NCBI GenBank assembly: GCA_934254825.1
Contig: CAKQMB010000002.1
Location: 186,001-250,000, forward strand
Source: an uncultured Clostridia bacterium
GTDB taxonomy: Bacteria > Bacillota > Clostridia > Christensenellales > Borkfalkiaceae
Direction of reading: 5' to 3'
DNA length: 64,000 nt
The notes under the pieces were generated by a model. It saw only the letters and a program-made list of their open reading frames with translations. It ran no database searches and had not been told where the DNA came from. Each line of letters begins with the position of its first letter. The stretch's first letter is position 1. Made by a program: the position numbers and the translations under genes. Shown here in pieces: positions 10,141-19,011 of the stretch.

Positions 10141-10169
10141 TTTACAAAAATTTTTTTTCGTTGTACAAT
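10141..10169 (+). promoter_or_regulatory. Sigma-A promoter of galM
   Basis: TTTACA (10141-10146) and TACAAT (10164-10169) are separated by exactly 17 bases that include a T-rich spacer. An AAGGAG ribosome site at 10183-10188 follows, ten bases before the ATG. Confidence 0.8.
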
Positions 10170-10198
10170 ATCCTTGTTGACTAAGGAGCGGTAAACGT

Positions 10199-11218
10199 AT
10201 GAATAAGAAATTGTTCGGCAAACTTCAAGACGGAAGAGCCGTTTACGCTTTTGTGTTATCGAACGAGTTTATCGAATTTACCGTTTTGACTTACGGCGCG
10301 ACAATTCAGTCTTTGAAATACAAAGGCAAGGAGAGAGTGCTGGGTTACGGAACCTTGGCGGAGTACGAGTTCGAGGACGGTTGTCTCGGCGCAACGATCG
10401 GCAGATATGCGGGGCGTATCGGCGGGGCGAAGTTCATGCTTAACGGCAAGAAACATAAACTCTTTAAAAACGACGGCGTGAATTGTCTTCACGGCGGCAA
10501 AACGGGCTTTAACAAGGTCGTTTGGACTGTCGACGAAAACATAGGCGTCGGGGAAGATTTCGTCGAAATGAAATACGTTTCTCCCGACGGTGAAGAAAAT
10601 TTCCCCGGAAATTTAGTCGTCAGAGCGAGATTTTCGATTGTCGGAAAATCCGTTAAAGTCGCTTACTACGCGACGACGGATAAAGATACGTTCGTCAATC
10701 TGACAAATCACGTTTATTTCAATTTGCTCAGTACTCCCGTTATCGACACGCATTATCTTAAACTCGACGCCGAATCGTTTATGGAAATAGACGAGAATAT
10801 GACGCCGACGGGTAAAAAGATGATGGTTGAAGGAACTCCTATGGATTTCCGCCGCGCGAAGTCGGTATTCAGGGATATAGACGAAGATAACGCTCAACTT
10901 AAAATCGCGGGCGGTTACGATCATAATTTCGTTATCTGCGGCGAAGGTTTCCGAAAATTCGCAGAGCTTTCCACAATGACGGACAGCGTTCGTATGCGAG
11001 CTTACACGGACAGACCGTGCGTTCAGCTTTACAGCGGTAATTTCCTTACGAGAAGAGCTGTTTCGGGCGGTGAAATTTCTGGCAGAAGATGCGGATTGTG
11101 TCTGGAAACGCAAGGTTATCCGAATTCCATGAACACGGGAAACGAAACTGCGGACTTATTGAAAGCGGGCGAAACGTTTACGTCCGAAACGATGTTCGAA
11201 TTCGGAGAATATTGTTAA
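10199..11218 (+). CDS. galM: Aldose 1-epimerase (galactose mutarotase)
   Basis: This cytoplasmic enzyme interconverts the alpha and beta anomers of aldoses such as galactose and glucose, feeding sugars to kinases. The 339-residue protein has the normal family length. GRYAGRIGGAKF and NCLHGGKTGFNKVVW carry the first active-site His, NHVYFNL the second (catalytic acid), GYDHNFVI the binding Asp region, and CLETQGYPNSMN the catalytic Glu near residue 304. It has its own promoter and stands alone between mgtE and the tRNA gene. Confidence 0.95.
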   Translation: MNKKLFGKLQDGRAVYAFVLSNEFIEFTVLTYGATIQSLKYKGKERVLGYGTLAEYEFEDGCLGATIGRYAGRIGGAKFMLNGKKHKLFKNDGVNCLHGGKTGFNKVVWTVDENIGVGEDFVEMKYVSPDGEENFPGNLVVRARFSIVGKSVKVAYYATTDKDTFVNLTNHVYFNLLSTPVIDTHYLKLDAESFMEIDENMTPTGKKMMVEGTPMDFRRAKSVFRDIDEDNAQLKIAGGYDHNFVICGEGFRKFAELSTMTDSVRMRAYTDRPCVQLYSGNFLTRRAVSGGEISGRRCGLCLETQGYPNSMNTGNETADLLKAGETFTSETMFEFGEYC

Positions 11219-11321
11219 AAGGATAGTCGATTACAGATTACGCTACTTCGGCGGAGCTGTCGAAGTTACGAAAAAACAGAAACGGTACAATCGAAAACGG
11301 TTAAGATCGTTTCTTAAATAT
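11219..11321 (+). other. Spacer between galM and tRNA-Ala
   Basis: About 100 bases without a gene. A TACAAT at 11286-11291 could be the tRNA promoter's -10 element, but no matching -35 is seen at 16-18 bases. Confidence 0.35.
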
Positions 11322-11397
11322 GGGGATATGGCTCAGTTGGTAGAGCGATGCGTTCGCAACGCATAGGCCGAGGGTTCGAGTCCCTTTATCTCCACCA
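11322..11397 (+). tRNA. tRNA-Ala(CGC)
   Basis: A complete 76-base cloverleaf with encoded CCA. The acceptor GGGGATA pairs with TATCTCC and includes the G3-U70 wobble pair that marks alanine tRNAs. The D-arm is GCTC...GAGC and the T-arm contains GGTTCGAGTCC. The anticodon loop TTCGCAA on stem ATGCG/CGCAT gives anticodon CGC, reading GCG. The gene is intact, and the decayed integrase begins 213 bases downstream. Confidence 0.97.
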
Positions 11398-11402
11398 AAG
11401 AC

Positions 11403-11430
11403 AAAAAGCACGCTATTTAGCGTGCTTTTT
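11403..11430 (+). terminator. Terminator of tRNA-Ala
   Basis: AAAAAGCACGCTA (11403-11415) pairs with TAGCGTGCTTTTT (11418-11430) over a two-base loop, six bases after the CCA end. Confidence 0.9.
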
Positions 11431-11610
11431 GCTTGTTTTGCAATAAAAATATCCTAAACTATTCAATCTTGCGATATTTTTTTACTGCTTGTTACCCCTT
11501 TGTATTCCGTTTTGTTACTAAAATTTGTTACTAAATTTTCTTTTGAAACGGCATTGTTTTTTTTAAAAAAGAGACGAGAAATAAATCCCGTCTCTCAATC
11601 TTTTTATTTG
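11431..11610. other. AT-rich junction between tRNA and integrase remnant
   Basis: This spacer has no gene. It contains the closely spaced direct repeats TTGTTACTAAA/TTTGTTACTAAA at about 11511-11537 and a related ATTTGTTACT near 11607, which may be relics of an attachment site. I do not see a repeat of the tRNA 3' end here. Confidence 0.4.
11561..11596 (-). terminator. Terminator after the integrase remnant
   Basis: Read on the minus strand, AGAGACG and CGTCTCT pair (plus coordinates 11589-11595 with 11570-11576) and are followed by a TTTTTT run. It lies just past the stop of the minus-strand recombinase fragment. Confidence 0.7.
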
Positions 11611-12111
11611 TTACTTTATACTATTTATGATGAGTTTCTTATCTTCTTCATAGAGGTGTCCGTAGGTTTTTAAAACCTGTTCGACGGTGTCTCCGATAAG
11701 GTCTGCGACAACATACACACTCGCGCCGAGATGAATACACATTGAAACAAAGGAGTGTCGTAAATCGTGTATTCTGATTCTTTTAACGCCAGCCTTAGCG
11801 ATGTATCTTTCAAATGCGTGGGAGATTGTGTTTTCGTGAATCGGATCTTTACCGCCGAAGTAAAAAGGCTTTTGCGGCTCATATTTTTCAAGAGCTTTTT
11901 TCAACGGATCGCATATAATGGTTTTATTGCGTTTTTCATTTTTTGTTGATGTGATTTTGTACCCTGAACCGTCATTTGTTTTGCGGGTGTAGGTTTTATC
12001 GAATACGATATAATCACGTTTTACATCGTCGGCATTTAAGGCGATAACTTCGCCTTTCCTACGCCCGGTAAAGTAAAGTATATTGAAGATACCATTCTTC
12101 TTCGTCGGCAT
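11611..12111 (-). pseudogene. Tyrosine recombinase/integrase, C-terminal catalytic remnant
   Basis: Only the catalytic half of a phage-type integrase remains (166 residues versus roughly 350-400 for the family); the N-terminal arm-binding and core-binding domains are gone. TGRRKGEV carries the box-I Arg, IHDLRHSF the HxxR motif, and LKTYGHLY the nucleophile Tyr. The usual second His is Asp (LIGDTV), which may be natural in this subfamily. No ribosome site precedes the first ATG, and homology begins a few residues after it (GIFNILYFTG). Directly upstream, in another frame, lies a fragment of a different phage gene. It is most likely a leftover of an element that integrated beside tRNA-Ala and was then deleted. 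Confidence 0.85.
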
Positions 12112-12163
12112 TCCATAATGTTCTTACTTGCTTGTTTGCGAAAATCTTGATTTTATTTTCCAT
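12089..12163 (-). pseudogene. Bro-N / phage antirepressor N-terminal fragment
   Basis: An ATG at 12163, five bases after AAGG, opens a frame whose first 25 residues (ENKIKIFANKQVRTLWNADE, then EEWY) match the well-known start of Bro-N domain proteins of clostridial phages and mobile elements. After Tyr25 the resemblance ends, and the DNA continues as the integrase catalytic domain in a different frame; this frame stops at 12061-12059. The junction lies at about 12088-12098. Identification rests on a short but distinctive N-terminus. Confidence 0.65.
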
Positions 12164-12186
12164 ATGTTACCTTAAATTCTCAAATA

Positions 12187-14169
12187 TCATCTGAGGATTT
12201 CCGGCGTTTGACCTATAATTTTTAACGTGTCATAGAGACGTTGTTTAACGTTCATTTTCAGGTCGCCGCGGTACCAGTTTTTAAACTCGCCGTATTCGGC
12301 GCACTTGCGATATTCCAGATAATCGAATAAATATCCGCTTGCCTCAACTATGGATTTTTTCATATTTTCGCCGTCGCATTTATCGCGATAAATTTTTGCG
12401 TCATGCAGAGCGACATACCATTTGTAAATATAGTTAAGTGTTTTTGCGGATAAAAGCCATTTTATTTTAAAATGCGTCTTAAACGGTTCGCTTAGTTTTT
12501 CGGTTATTTTTTCAAACCTTGCGCAAATTTCGTCGCTGTTTGCAATAATCGGTTTAATTGCGGCGGCGTATTCATGGCAAAGCCATTTATTTAAGTCTTT
12601 ATCAAAGTTGTCGGTCATGCGCTTGCCGTAGTCTATAATGCTGCCTTCTTTTAAGACAAAATTAGTAATTCCTTCCGGCGGGGCGGTTTTCGTGTAATTA
12701 AAATATGAGCTTAAATGTTTTTCGAGGTATTTAGCGTCCAACTCGGGGAAACTTTCGTAAAAATTGACTATCGCGTTCATTGTTTCGTCCGCATATTCAC
12801 CGAAATTTTCGCAGTAACGGCTCAAATATTCGTCGGGAACATAGCGATTCATACTCCATGCCGCTTCGGCGTAGGCTTTCATTTCAAAAACGAACTCGCG
12901 CACGTTTGAGACGTTCATTATAAAATAATCTTTGTCGCCTTTATCATAGGCGAGTTTCATATTATAATACAGCTTTTTAAGTCCCGTTTGCGGAACAAGG
13001 TGCGGACCGCAGCCGTAATACTGCAAATGATAATAAATGCCGTATTTTCCGTCTTTTTCGCGCGGAACGCGGTCGTACTCGTCGCCGTAAAGTTGAGTCG
13101 GCGCGGTATCGGCAAAAACCATCGTCACATTCTCGGGGAACTTTAAATAGCCTTTTTCAACGAGTGCGGAACCTTCCATCCACAGGGTGGAAGTAAAATG
13201 TTCGGCTTTGCCGTCGGTCGCGGCAAGAATAATGTCTTTTTCCTTTTGGTATGCTTTACTTATAAATTCTCCGCTTTTTTCGAGAACCTTTTCGGTGGGT
13301 ACGTCATCCTGCCAGATAGGGCGGTCGTCGCCGAGTCCGCGCAAACCTATCTGCCACACCACGTTATCGTATTTTGCCCATTTGTCAACGTAAAAGCTCC
13401 ATACGTTTTCCATAATTTCGGGACATTCGCTGTACGAAAATCTGCCTGTTTTTCCGTATTTTTTACAGTGATTTTCAAACGTAAACGACGAAACGCCCAA
13501 CGGTTCGCAATGGTGTTGCGAAAGATAAATTCCGCGCTCGGCAACGGCGTCAGCAAGTTCTTTCTCGGGCGGGTTGTCAAGGTCTAAAAAAGTTGCGGGG
13601 ATAACAAGGTTCAATTTCAGGCGCAAAACGGTTTCAACCGTTTTTTCTATCACGCTTTTTGCAACCGTAACGTAATAAAAACCTCCGCCGACAAGCCTTG
13701 CGCCTTCGCCGTCTTTCCAGCCTTGCAATAAATCTTCGTCGTTTATAAATACACCGCGGAACCCGAATCCGTCGGGCTTATCGATAATATTAACCTCGGG
13801 CATTTCTATGGCGTCTTTTTTAACGATTGAAAGGTCGTTGAAAAGGTAACAGGGATCGACGCCCAGAAACTTTTCGCTCAGCGTATAAATTCCCCACATA
13901 GTACCTAAATATCCGTCGGCGCGGATTACGACGTTTCCGTTTTCTGTCGATATCGAATAACTTTCGTCGGCGATAGGTTCGGCAGAAGTGCGCGTGTTTT
14001 CTTCGATTACGATGCAGTTTTGCGTTACGTCTTTGACGATTTGCGGTTTTACGCCGCACGCGCTTACGCGTTCAAAGTCGCTTATAAGGTCGTTTACCGC
14101 TTTAAGAACATATTTATTTGTGTTTTTAAGGCAAATATCCGCACATTTTTTTTCGTTAAATAAAAACAT
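12187..14169 (-). CDS. GH115-like alpha-glucuronidase family hydrolase, cytoplasmic
   Basis: GH115 enzymes remove (4-O-methyl-)glucuronic acid from xylan-type glycans. This 660-residue protein has an N-terminal alpha/beta domain like those preceding GH67/GH115/GH20 barrels (YSISTENGNVVIRADGYLGT, then MWGIYTLSEKFLGV), followed by a TIM barrel. VWQIGLRGLGDDRPIWQDD resembles the conserved GH115 segment, and HLQYYGCGPH and VSNVREFVFEMKAYAEAAW fit the same family. There is no signal peptide, so it should act on imported oligosaccharides. An AAGGAG site sits 14 bases before ATG 14169, rather far. It follows the AraC regulator by 23 bases and is probably co-transcribed with it. The family is recognised by pattern only; catalytic residues were not verified. 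Confidence 0.72.
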   Translation of the reverse strand: MFLFNEKKCADICLKNTNKYVLKAVNDLISDFERVSACGVKPQIVKDVTQNCIVIEENTRTSAEPIADESYSISTENGNVVIRADGYLGTMWGIYTLSEKFLGVDPCYLFNDLSIVKKDAIEMPEVNIIDKPDGFGFRGVFINDEDLLQGWKDGEGARLVGGGFYYVTVAKSVIEKTVETVLRLKLNLVIPATFLDLDNPPEKELADAVAERGIYLSQHHCEPLGVSSFTFENHCKKYGKTGRFSYSECPEIMENVWSFYVDKWAKYDNVVWQIGLRGLGDDRPIWQDDVPTEKVLEKSGEFISKAYQKEKDIILAATDGKAEHFTSTLWMEGSALVEKGYLKFPENVTMVFADTAPTQLYGDEYDRVPREKDGKYGIYYHLQYYGCGPHLVPQTGLKKLYYNMKLAYDKGDKDYFIMNVSNVREFVFEMKAYAEAAWSMNRYVPDEYLSRYCENFGEYADETMNAIVNFYESFPELDAKYLEKHLSSYFNYTKTAPPEGITNFVLKEGSIIDYGKRMTDNFDKDLNKWLCHEYAAAIKPIIANSDEICARFEKITEKLSEPFKTHFKIKWLLSAKTLNYIYKWYVALHDAKIYRDKCDGENMKKSIVEASGYLFDYLEYRKCAEYGEFKNWYRGDLKMNVKQRLYDTLKIIGQTPEILR

Positions 14170-14192
14170 ATCGACTATATCGACTCCTTAAA

Positions 14193-15068
14193 CTATTTTT
14201 TATTGTTTTTCGGCGGAATGCCGTATTTCTTTTTATAAGCCTTTGTAAAGGCGTCGGCTGCCGAATAGTGAAGTTTTTCCGCAATCTGATAAATTTTCAG
14301 CTTACCTTCTTTGACCAGAACGTCGGCTGTTTCGAGTTTGCGGTTAAGGTAGTAATCGCGCAACGTGGTTCCCGTCGTTCTTTTAAATAAAGCGGAAATA
14401 TAGTTATAATTGTAATTTGTGAGCTTTATAATGTCACCGAGATTTTCCACGGCGTAAATATTTTCGTCGATGTATGTCATAAGGCGGTTGCAGAACTTTT
14501 CGCTTTCCGAGGCGTTTTCCGAAAAGACAACCGCATTATAATATATGTTATCCGCTTTTTCTTTAAATTTGCGGATAACATATATTATAATGTTATAAAT
14601 CGTGTAAAGCACGATATCTTTATAATAGCGTTGCTCTTTATTGAATTCGCTTATCACGCAATAGGTAAGATAGTTTATTCGTCTGTCCGAAATGATCCGT
14701 GCGTCGGGATCGCCGTATTCCGCCGCTATTTCGAGCAGGGTCTTGCGATAATCGTCGTTTTCGACGATAAAGGCGAGGTGATCGTATTGAAGAGGATCGT
14801 CGTCGGAAGAAATAATTCCGTGATTGTCGTAAGGGAACGAAACGTAAATGTCGTTTTGTTTAACGGGAATGCTTTTTCCGTTAGTCAGAATCGTTCCTTT
14901 TCCGTCGTTTACCACGGTCAGTTCCCAAATATTGTCGTGTAAATGCGTCGGGACAACGGTTCCCGCTTCGCAACAGTATCTTCCGGCCTGTATCAGCGTT
15001 ATTCCGCCGAGATTTACGGGATTATCGAAAAATTCGTTGTTTATTTTATAACCTTTTAATTGTGACAT
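14193..15068 (-). CDS. AraC-family transcriptional regulator
   Basis: A sugar-responsive regulator of 291 residues. The N-terminal half is a cupin-like sensing domain (CCEAGTVVPTHLHDNIWELT), and the C-terminal 100 residues form the two helix-turn-helix units of the AraC family (ENLGDIIKLTNYNYNYISAL, FKRTTGTTLRDYYLNRKLE, YSAADAFTKAYKKKYGIPPK). It sits upstream of the GH115-like gene and divergent from the ABC transporter cluster at 15358, so it likely controls one or both. The start codon lies exactly where transcription is predicted to begin, so the message appears leaderless; no ribosome site is present. Confidence 0.93.
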   Translation of the reverse strand: MSQLKGYKINNEFFDNPVNLGGITLIQAGRYCCEAGTVVPTHLHDNIWELTVVNDGKGTILTNGKSIPVKQNDIYVSFPYDNHGIISSDDDPLQYDHLAFIVENDDYRKTLLEIAAEYGDPDARIISDRRINYLTYCVISEFNKEQRYYKDIVLYTIYNIIIYVIRKFKEKADNIYYNAVVFSENASESEKFCNRLMTYIDENIYAVENLGDIIKLTNYNYNYISALFKRTTGTTLRDYYLNRKLETADVLVKEGKLKIYQIAEKLHYSAADAFTKAYKKKYGIPPKNNKK

Positions 15069-15074
15069 ATTTGT

Positions 15075-15103
15075 ATTATATCTTTTTCCGAAGGCGCGGT
15101 CAA
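15075..15103 (-). promoter_or_regulatory. Leaderless-type promoter of the AraC regulator
   Basis: On the minus strand TTGACC (15103-15098) and TATAAT (15080-15075) are 17 bases apart. Only ACAAAT separates the -10 from the ATG at 15068, so the expected start of transcription falls on the A of the start codon. Confidence 0.75.
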
Positions 15104-15176
15104 CAGAAAAAATCGTTTTTTTTATATTTCATTTGCAGATGTGAAAAAAAGACGGGAAATATATTAAAATACGACA

Positions 15177-15205
15177 TTGACATTAGTTTCGGGCAAGTGT
15201 AAAAT
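15177..15205 (+). promoter_or_regulatory. Promoter of the first glycan-import cluster
   Basis: TTGACA (15177-15182) and TAAAAT (15200-15205) are 17 bases apart, followed by a leader of about 145 bases and the AAAGGAGC ribosome site of the binding-protein gene. The -35 lies inside a GACATTGACATT direct repeat. It diverges from the AraC promoter by about 75 bases, so a common operator between them is plausible. Confidence 0.75.
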
Positions 15206-15357
15206 AAAGCCGCGTAAGATGTGAGCGTCCAAGTATTCGGTAAAAAGCATTCTTTGAAAAACACAGTCTTACGACGCGTCTAAAACGCAGTAAATAAACA
15301 AAGAATATATGTGAACGTTCGATATGTTCGGATTTCACAAAAAAAAGGAGCTGGAAC

Positions 15358-17058
15358 ATGAAAAAATCACTTTTCAAACGTATTCTCGGGTTCGGGCTTG
15401 CCTGCGTAGCCGCATTATCGGTTGCCGCATGCGGCGGAAACAACGACAATTCGACCAAAAACGATTCCGTAAAAGACGACCCCGCAAAAACTACGCTGAA
15501 CATCTTCACTTATAGAGCGGGTTACGGCGACGAATGGCTTGTCCGCCTTGAAAACGCTTTTGAGAAAGCGTTCGCAGACGTTTCTTTCGAAGAAGGTAAA
15601 AAAGGCGTAACGGTTAAACATACCCCCGATATGCGTCAGTTTAACGCTGCGCAGGTACAGAAGTCGGAATATGATATTTTCTTTTTCGAAAACGAACAGT
15701 ATTATAAATATATCGACGTTCTGGAAGATCTTACCGATATAGTCAATTCCAAAGCGTCGACGGAAGATTCGCTCACGGTTTTACAGAAGCTCGACAAACA
15801 GCAAACGGATTATTACGGCGCGAAATCGGGTGAAGACACGCATTATTACGCGTTGCCTTCGTATTTCGGTAACTACGGAATAGTTTTCAACAGAGATCTT
15901 TTCGATGAAAAGGGATATTATCTTGCGGCGGATAAAACCAAAGGCGCAATTATCGGAACCGACAAGACCGCTAAGAAAACCAACGGACCCGACGGCGTGC
16001 CGAACACGGACGATGACGGACTTCCCGCCACATACGATGAATTTTTCACCCTTTGCGACGAGATATTCAATGCGAACGATATTCCCGTATGCTGGCCCGG
16101 AAAATACAGACAACACCATCTCGGAAATCTTATGGATAACCTTGTTTCCGATTATGAAGGCGTTGAGCAGATGCGTATAAACTATGATTTCGACGGAACC
16201 GTTGCCAAAGATCTTGTCGTTCTCGGCTCGGACGGTAAAGTTACCAGAGACGAAAACGGTAAAATCGTTACCGAAGAAAAGGCGATAACCCCGGCGAACG
16301 GATACGACGTTGCCCGTCAGGCAGGTAAACTTTACGCGATGGAATTTGTCGAGAAACTTATAACCAACGCAAATTATTACAATAAAGACGCGTTTACCGA
16401 TTCGTTTACTCACACCGACAACCAGGAAGTTTTCCTTATGGCGGGAACGGAAGATTTCGGAACGGACAATAAGTCGATCGCTATGCTTATAGACGGTCCG
16501 TGGTGGCAAGAAGAGTCGGACGGCGTGTTCGAAGAGATGGGAAAAGTCGATTCGAAATATTCGAAAACCAGCCGTAACTTCGGTTGGATGCCTCTCCCCA
16601 AGGCTACAGCCGATAAAGTAGGTTCCGGAAACGTTTACTCCGACTATCTTAACGCTTTCGTATGCGTTAAAGCGGGACTTTCCGAAGGTGTTAAAAAAGC
16701 GGCGAAAGAGTTTGTTAAATTCTCTTGCTCCGACGCTATGCTCAGAGACTTTACCGTTACTACCGGTGCGCCTAAGGCTTATAAATACGATATGGGAAGC
16801 GATCTGAATAAACTTTCTTCGTTCTCGAAAGACGTTATAAATTACATCGGTAAATCCGAGATCGTTTATAAGTATTCTTCGAGCAATTTCTACAACGCAA
16901 ACAGTTCGTATCTCCAATACGACGTGGTTTACTCGGCGAAAATAAACGGCTCGCTTTACAAAAACGTTGTGGACGGAATACGCGAAGGCGGAGCGACCGG
17001 ACAATCGTATTTCGAAGCGTTTAACGATTATTTCAGAAAATATACTTTCTGGAAATAA
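15358..17058 (+). CDS. ABC transporter extracellular solute-binding lipoprotein
   Basis: This lipoprotein captures a carbohydrate outside the cell for the two permeases encoded directly downstream. The signal peptide ends in SVAAC at about residue 25, giving a lipid-modified Cys followed by a GGNNDNS linker. The 566-residue length is at the upper end of the family-1 sugar-binding proteins. Typical features are YALPSYFGNYGIVFNRDLFD, the PATYDEFFTLCD segment and IAMLIDGPWWQEE. The ligand cannot be read from sequence; the neighbouring GH115-like, DUF4838 and epimerase genes suggest a complex, perhaps uronic-acid-containing, oligosaccharide. A hairpin after the gene probably keeps its transcript more abundant than the permease part. 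Confidence 0.93.
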   Translation: MKKSLFKRILGFGLACVAALSVAACGGNNDNSTKNDSVKDDPAKTTLNIFTYRAGYGDEWLVRLENAFEKAFADVSFEEGKKGVTVKHTPDMRQFNAAQVQKSEYDIFFFENEQYYKYIDVLEDLTDIVNSKASTEDSLTVLQKLDKQQTDYYGAKSGEDTHYYALPSYFGNYGIVFNRDLFDEKGYYLAADKTKGAIIGTDKTAKKTNGPDGVPNTDDDGLPATYDEFFTLCDEIFNANDIPVCWPGKYRQHHLGNLMDNLVSDYEGVEQMRINYDFDGTVAKDLVVLGSDGKVTRDENGKIVTEEKAITPANGYDVARQAGKLYAMEFVEKLITNANYYNKDAFTDSFTHTDNQEVFLMAGTEDFGTDNKSIAMLIDGPWWQEESDGVFEEMGKVDSKYSKTSRNFGWMPLPKATADKVGSGNVYSDYLNAFVCVKAGLSEGVKKAAKEFVKFSCSDAMLRDFTVTTGAPKAYKYDMGSDLNKLSSFSKDVINYIGKSEIVYKYSSSNFYNANSSYLQYDVVYSAKINGSLYKNVVDGIREGGATGQSYFEAFNDYFRKYTFWK

Positions 17059-17071
17059 AGGATCTGATCGC

Positions 17072-17104
17072 GGTTCGGGCGGGACGAAAAATCTCGCCCG
17101 AACC
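17072..17104 (+). terminator. Intra-operon hairpin between binding protein and permeases
   Basis: GGTTCGGGCGGGA (17072-17084) pairs over 13 positions with TCTCGCCCGAACC (17092-17104), loop CGAAAAA, followed by TGTATTTCATTT rather than a clean T-run. It looks like a partial terminator or an RNA-stabilising hairpin. Confidence 0.65.
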
Positions 17105-17135
17105 TGTATTTCATTTGCCTGTTAATGATTGAATA

Positions 17136-18065
17136 ATGAAAAAAATAAAATTAAAATCGTTTAAAAGTGCAAAATGCCTGTGGTTTTACATCGCTATTTT
17201 AGTTTTGCCGATACTTCAGTTCTGCATATTCTATATCGGCGTAAACATAAACTCGTTCGTTCTGGCGTTTAAAAACATCACGCTGGACAGCGAAACGAAA
17301 AAATACGTCTATTCGTGGACGTTCGACAATTTTAAAAACTGGTTTGCCGACGAAAACGAGTTTATGCAACTTGTACAGACGCTTCTGATTTCATTGAAGT
17401 CGTATGCGATATCGTTGGCGATAGGCGTTCCGTTCGGATTGTTTTTTGCGTACTATATATTCAAAAAATTGCCCGGGGCAATGTTCTTCCGATTTATGTT
17501 GTTTATGCCGTCGATCGTAGCGAGCATAGTACTCGTTTCGATATTCAGGTATTTTACGGATTACGTTGTTCCCGAGATTTTAAGTGTTTTCCGCATAGAG
17601 CTTACGAGTACTTTGTTGTCGGGGAAAAACACGAGATACGCGACGGTTATGTTCTATAACTTGTTTGTAGGCTTCGGGACGACCGTTTTGCTCTATTCCA
17701 ACAAGATGGCAAACATTTCGCCCGAAATAATCGAAGCCGCCGAACTCGACGGCGCGCGCCCCGTGCGTGAATTTTTCAGCATAGTGCTTCCGCAAACCTT
17801 TTCTACGTTATCGATTTTTCTGGTTACGGGCATCGCGGGGATTTTTACGAACGAAATAAACAATTTCTCGTTTTTTAATTACTATTGGAAACCCGATACG
17901 GCGACTCTCGGCTTTCTGATGTATTTCAGAACGCAAAAGGCAAAGGGGGATATTTCGCAATATCCGCCGCTCGCCGCGCTCGGACTTATGATGTCGGCTG
18001 TGGCGATTCCGCTTACGTTTTTAGCTCGTTGGGCTCTTAACAAAGTCGGACCGAGCGAAGACTGA
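17136..18065 (+). CDS. ABC sugar transporter permease, MalF/UgpA type
   Basis: One of the two membrane subunits of the importer. The 309-residue protein has an N-terminal helix plus about five more, and the cytoplasmic EAA loop EAAELDGARPVREFFSIVLP at about residue 205, which contacts the ATPase. It follows the binding-protein gene after a hairpin and precedes the second permease by 16 bases. No strong ribosome site is seen before ATG 17136. No ATPase gene is present anywhere in the cluster. Confidence 0.93.
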   Translation: MKKIKLKSFKSAKCLWFYIAILVLPILQFCIFYIGVNINSFVLAFKNITLDSETKKYVYSWTFDNFKNWFADENEFMQLVQTLLISLKSYAISLAIGVPFGLFFAYYIFKKLPGAMFFRFMLFMPSIVASIVLVSIFRYFTDYVVPEILSVFRIELTSTLLSGKNTRYATVMFYNLFVGFGTTVLLYSNKMANISPEIIEAAELDGARPVREFFSIVLPQTFSTLSIFLVTGIAGIFTNEINNFSFFNYYWKPDTATLGFLMYFRTQKAKGDISQYPPLAALGLMMSAVAIPLTFLARWALNKVGPSED

Positions 18066-18081
18066 CGACGGAGGCGTAGTT

Positions 18082-18960
18082 ATGAAAAAGAAAAACGAAC
18101 GTTTAAAAAACAGATTATCTGCGCTTACAGTTGTAATGCTTGTCGTTCTGATTTTATACAGCGCGTTTCTTTTGGGCATGCTTTTGTGGGCTGTGTTTAC
18201 CGCACTGAAAAAACCGACCGATTTTAACCGCAACAGGGTCGGACTTCCGAACCCGTGGTATTTCGAAAACATTCCTTACGTTTTGAAAAATGCCGAAATA
18301 CGAAAAGAGCAGGGCGTTGTTCCTTTTTACGAAATAGTATGGAATTCCGTTCTTTATTCCGTAGGTTGCGCGGTTGTAAACACGCTTGTTACGGGCGTAG
18401 TGGCTTATGCGTGCGCAAAGTATAAGTGTTTTTTCTCAAAATTTATATACGGGCTTGTTCTCGTGGTAATGGTTATACCCGTCGTCGGTAACCAGACTTC
18501 CGAAATTCAGATGTCGATGAATCTCGGTTTGTATGACAAAATGGTCGGGATGCTCGTTATGCGCGCAAGCTTTCTGGGCATATATTTCCTTGTTTTTTAC
18601 GATATGTTCAGGGCAGTGCCGACGGCGCTCGGCGAGGCTGCCGAAATCGACGGCGCAGGCGAATTGCAGATTATGTTGAAGATATTCTTCCCCATAGCGT
18701 GCAATACTTTCTTAACGGTATTACTGATCAACTTTATAGGATATTGGAACAATTATCAGGTTCCTATGGTTTACGTTCCCAATCACCCGACGCTTGCCGA
18801 ATATGTATTTCAGATAAGCACGTTCTCGAAATATCCTTTCAGTAAAGCTCCGGTGCAACTTGCGACTTCGCTTATTTTGTTGTTGCCGGTGGTTACGTTG
18901 TTTTGTTTTACGCACAAGCGGCTTTTGGGAAATCTCTCGATAGGCGGTGTGAAAGGCTGA
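18082..18960 (+). CDS. ABC sugar transporter permease, MalG/UgpE type
   Basis: The second membrane subunit of the importer (292 residues), with about six helices and the EAA loop GEAAEIDGAGELQIMLKIFF at about residue 182. GGAGG precedes ATG 18082. The C-terminal LLGNLSIGGVKG is the standard ending of this family. It should pair with the permease encoded 16 bases upstream; the energising ATPase must be supplied from elsewhere, as in MsmX-dependent systems. Confidence 0.94.
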   Translation: MKKKNERLKNRLSALTVVMLVVLILYSAFLLGMLLWAVFTALKKPTDFNRNRVGLPNPWYFENIPYVLKNAEIRKEQGVVPFYEIVWNSVLYSVGCAVVNTLVTGVVAYACAKYKCFFSKFIYGLVLVVMVIPVVGNQTSEIQMSMNLGLYDKMVGMLVMRASFLGIYFLVFYDMFRAVPTALGEAAEIDGAGELQIMLKIFFPIACNTFLTVLLINFIGYWNNYQVPMVYVPNHPTLAEYVFQISTFSKYPFSKAPVQLATSLILLLPVVTLFCFTHKRLLGNLSIGGVKG

Positions 18961-19011
18961 GATGAAAACCGGAAGTAAAATATAAAGAAAATATAGAAAG
19001 GGACAATAAAG

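Noticed and set aside
11322..12186. An intact prophage or integrative element at tRNA-Ala
   Set aside because: Only a recombinase fragment and a 25-codon Bro-N fragment remain. The next gene, at 12187, belongs to the glycan locus.
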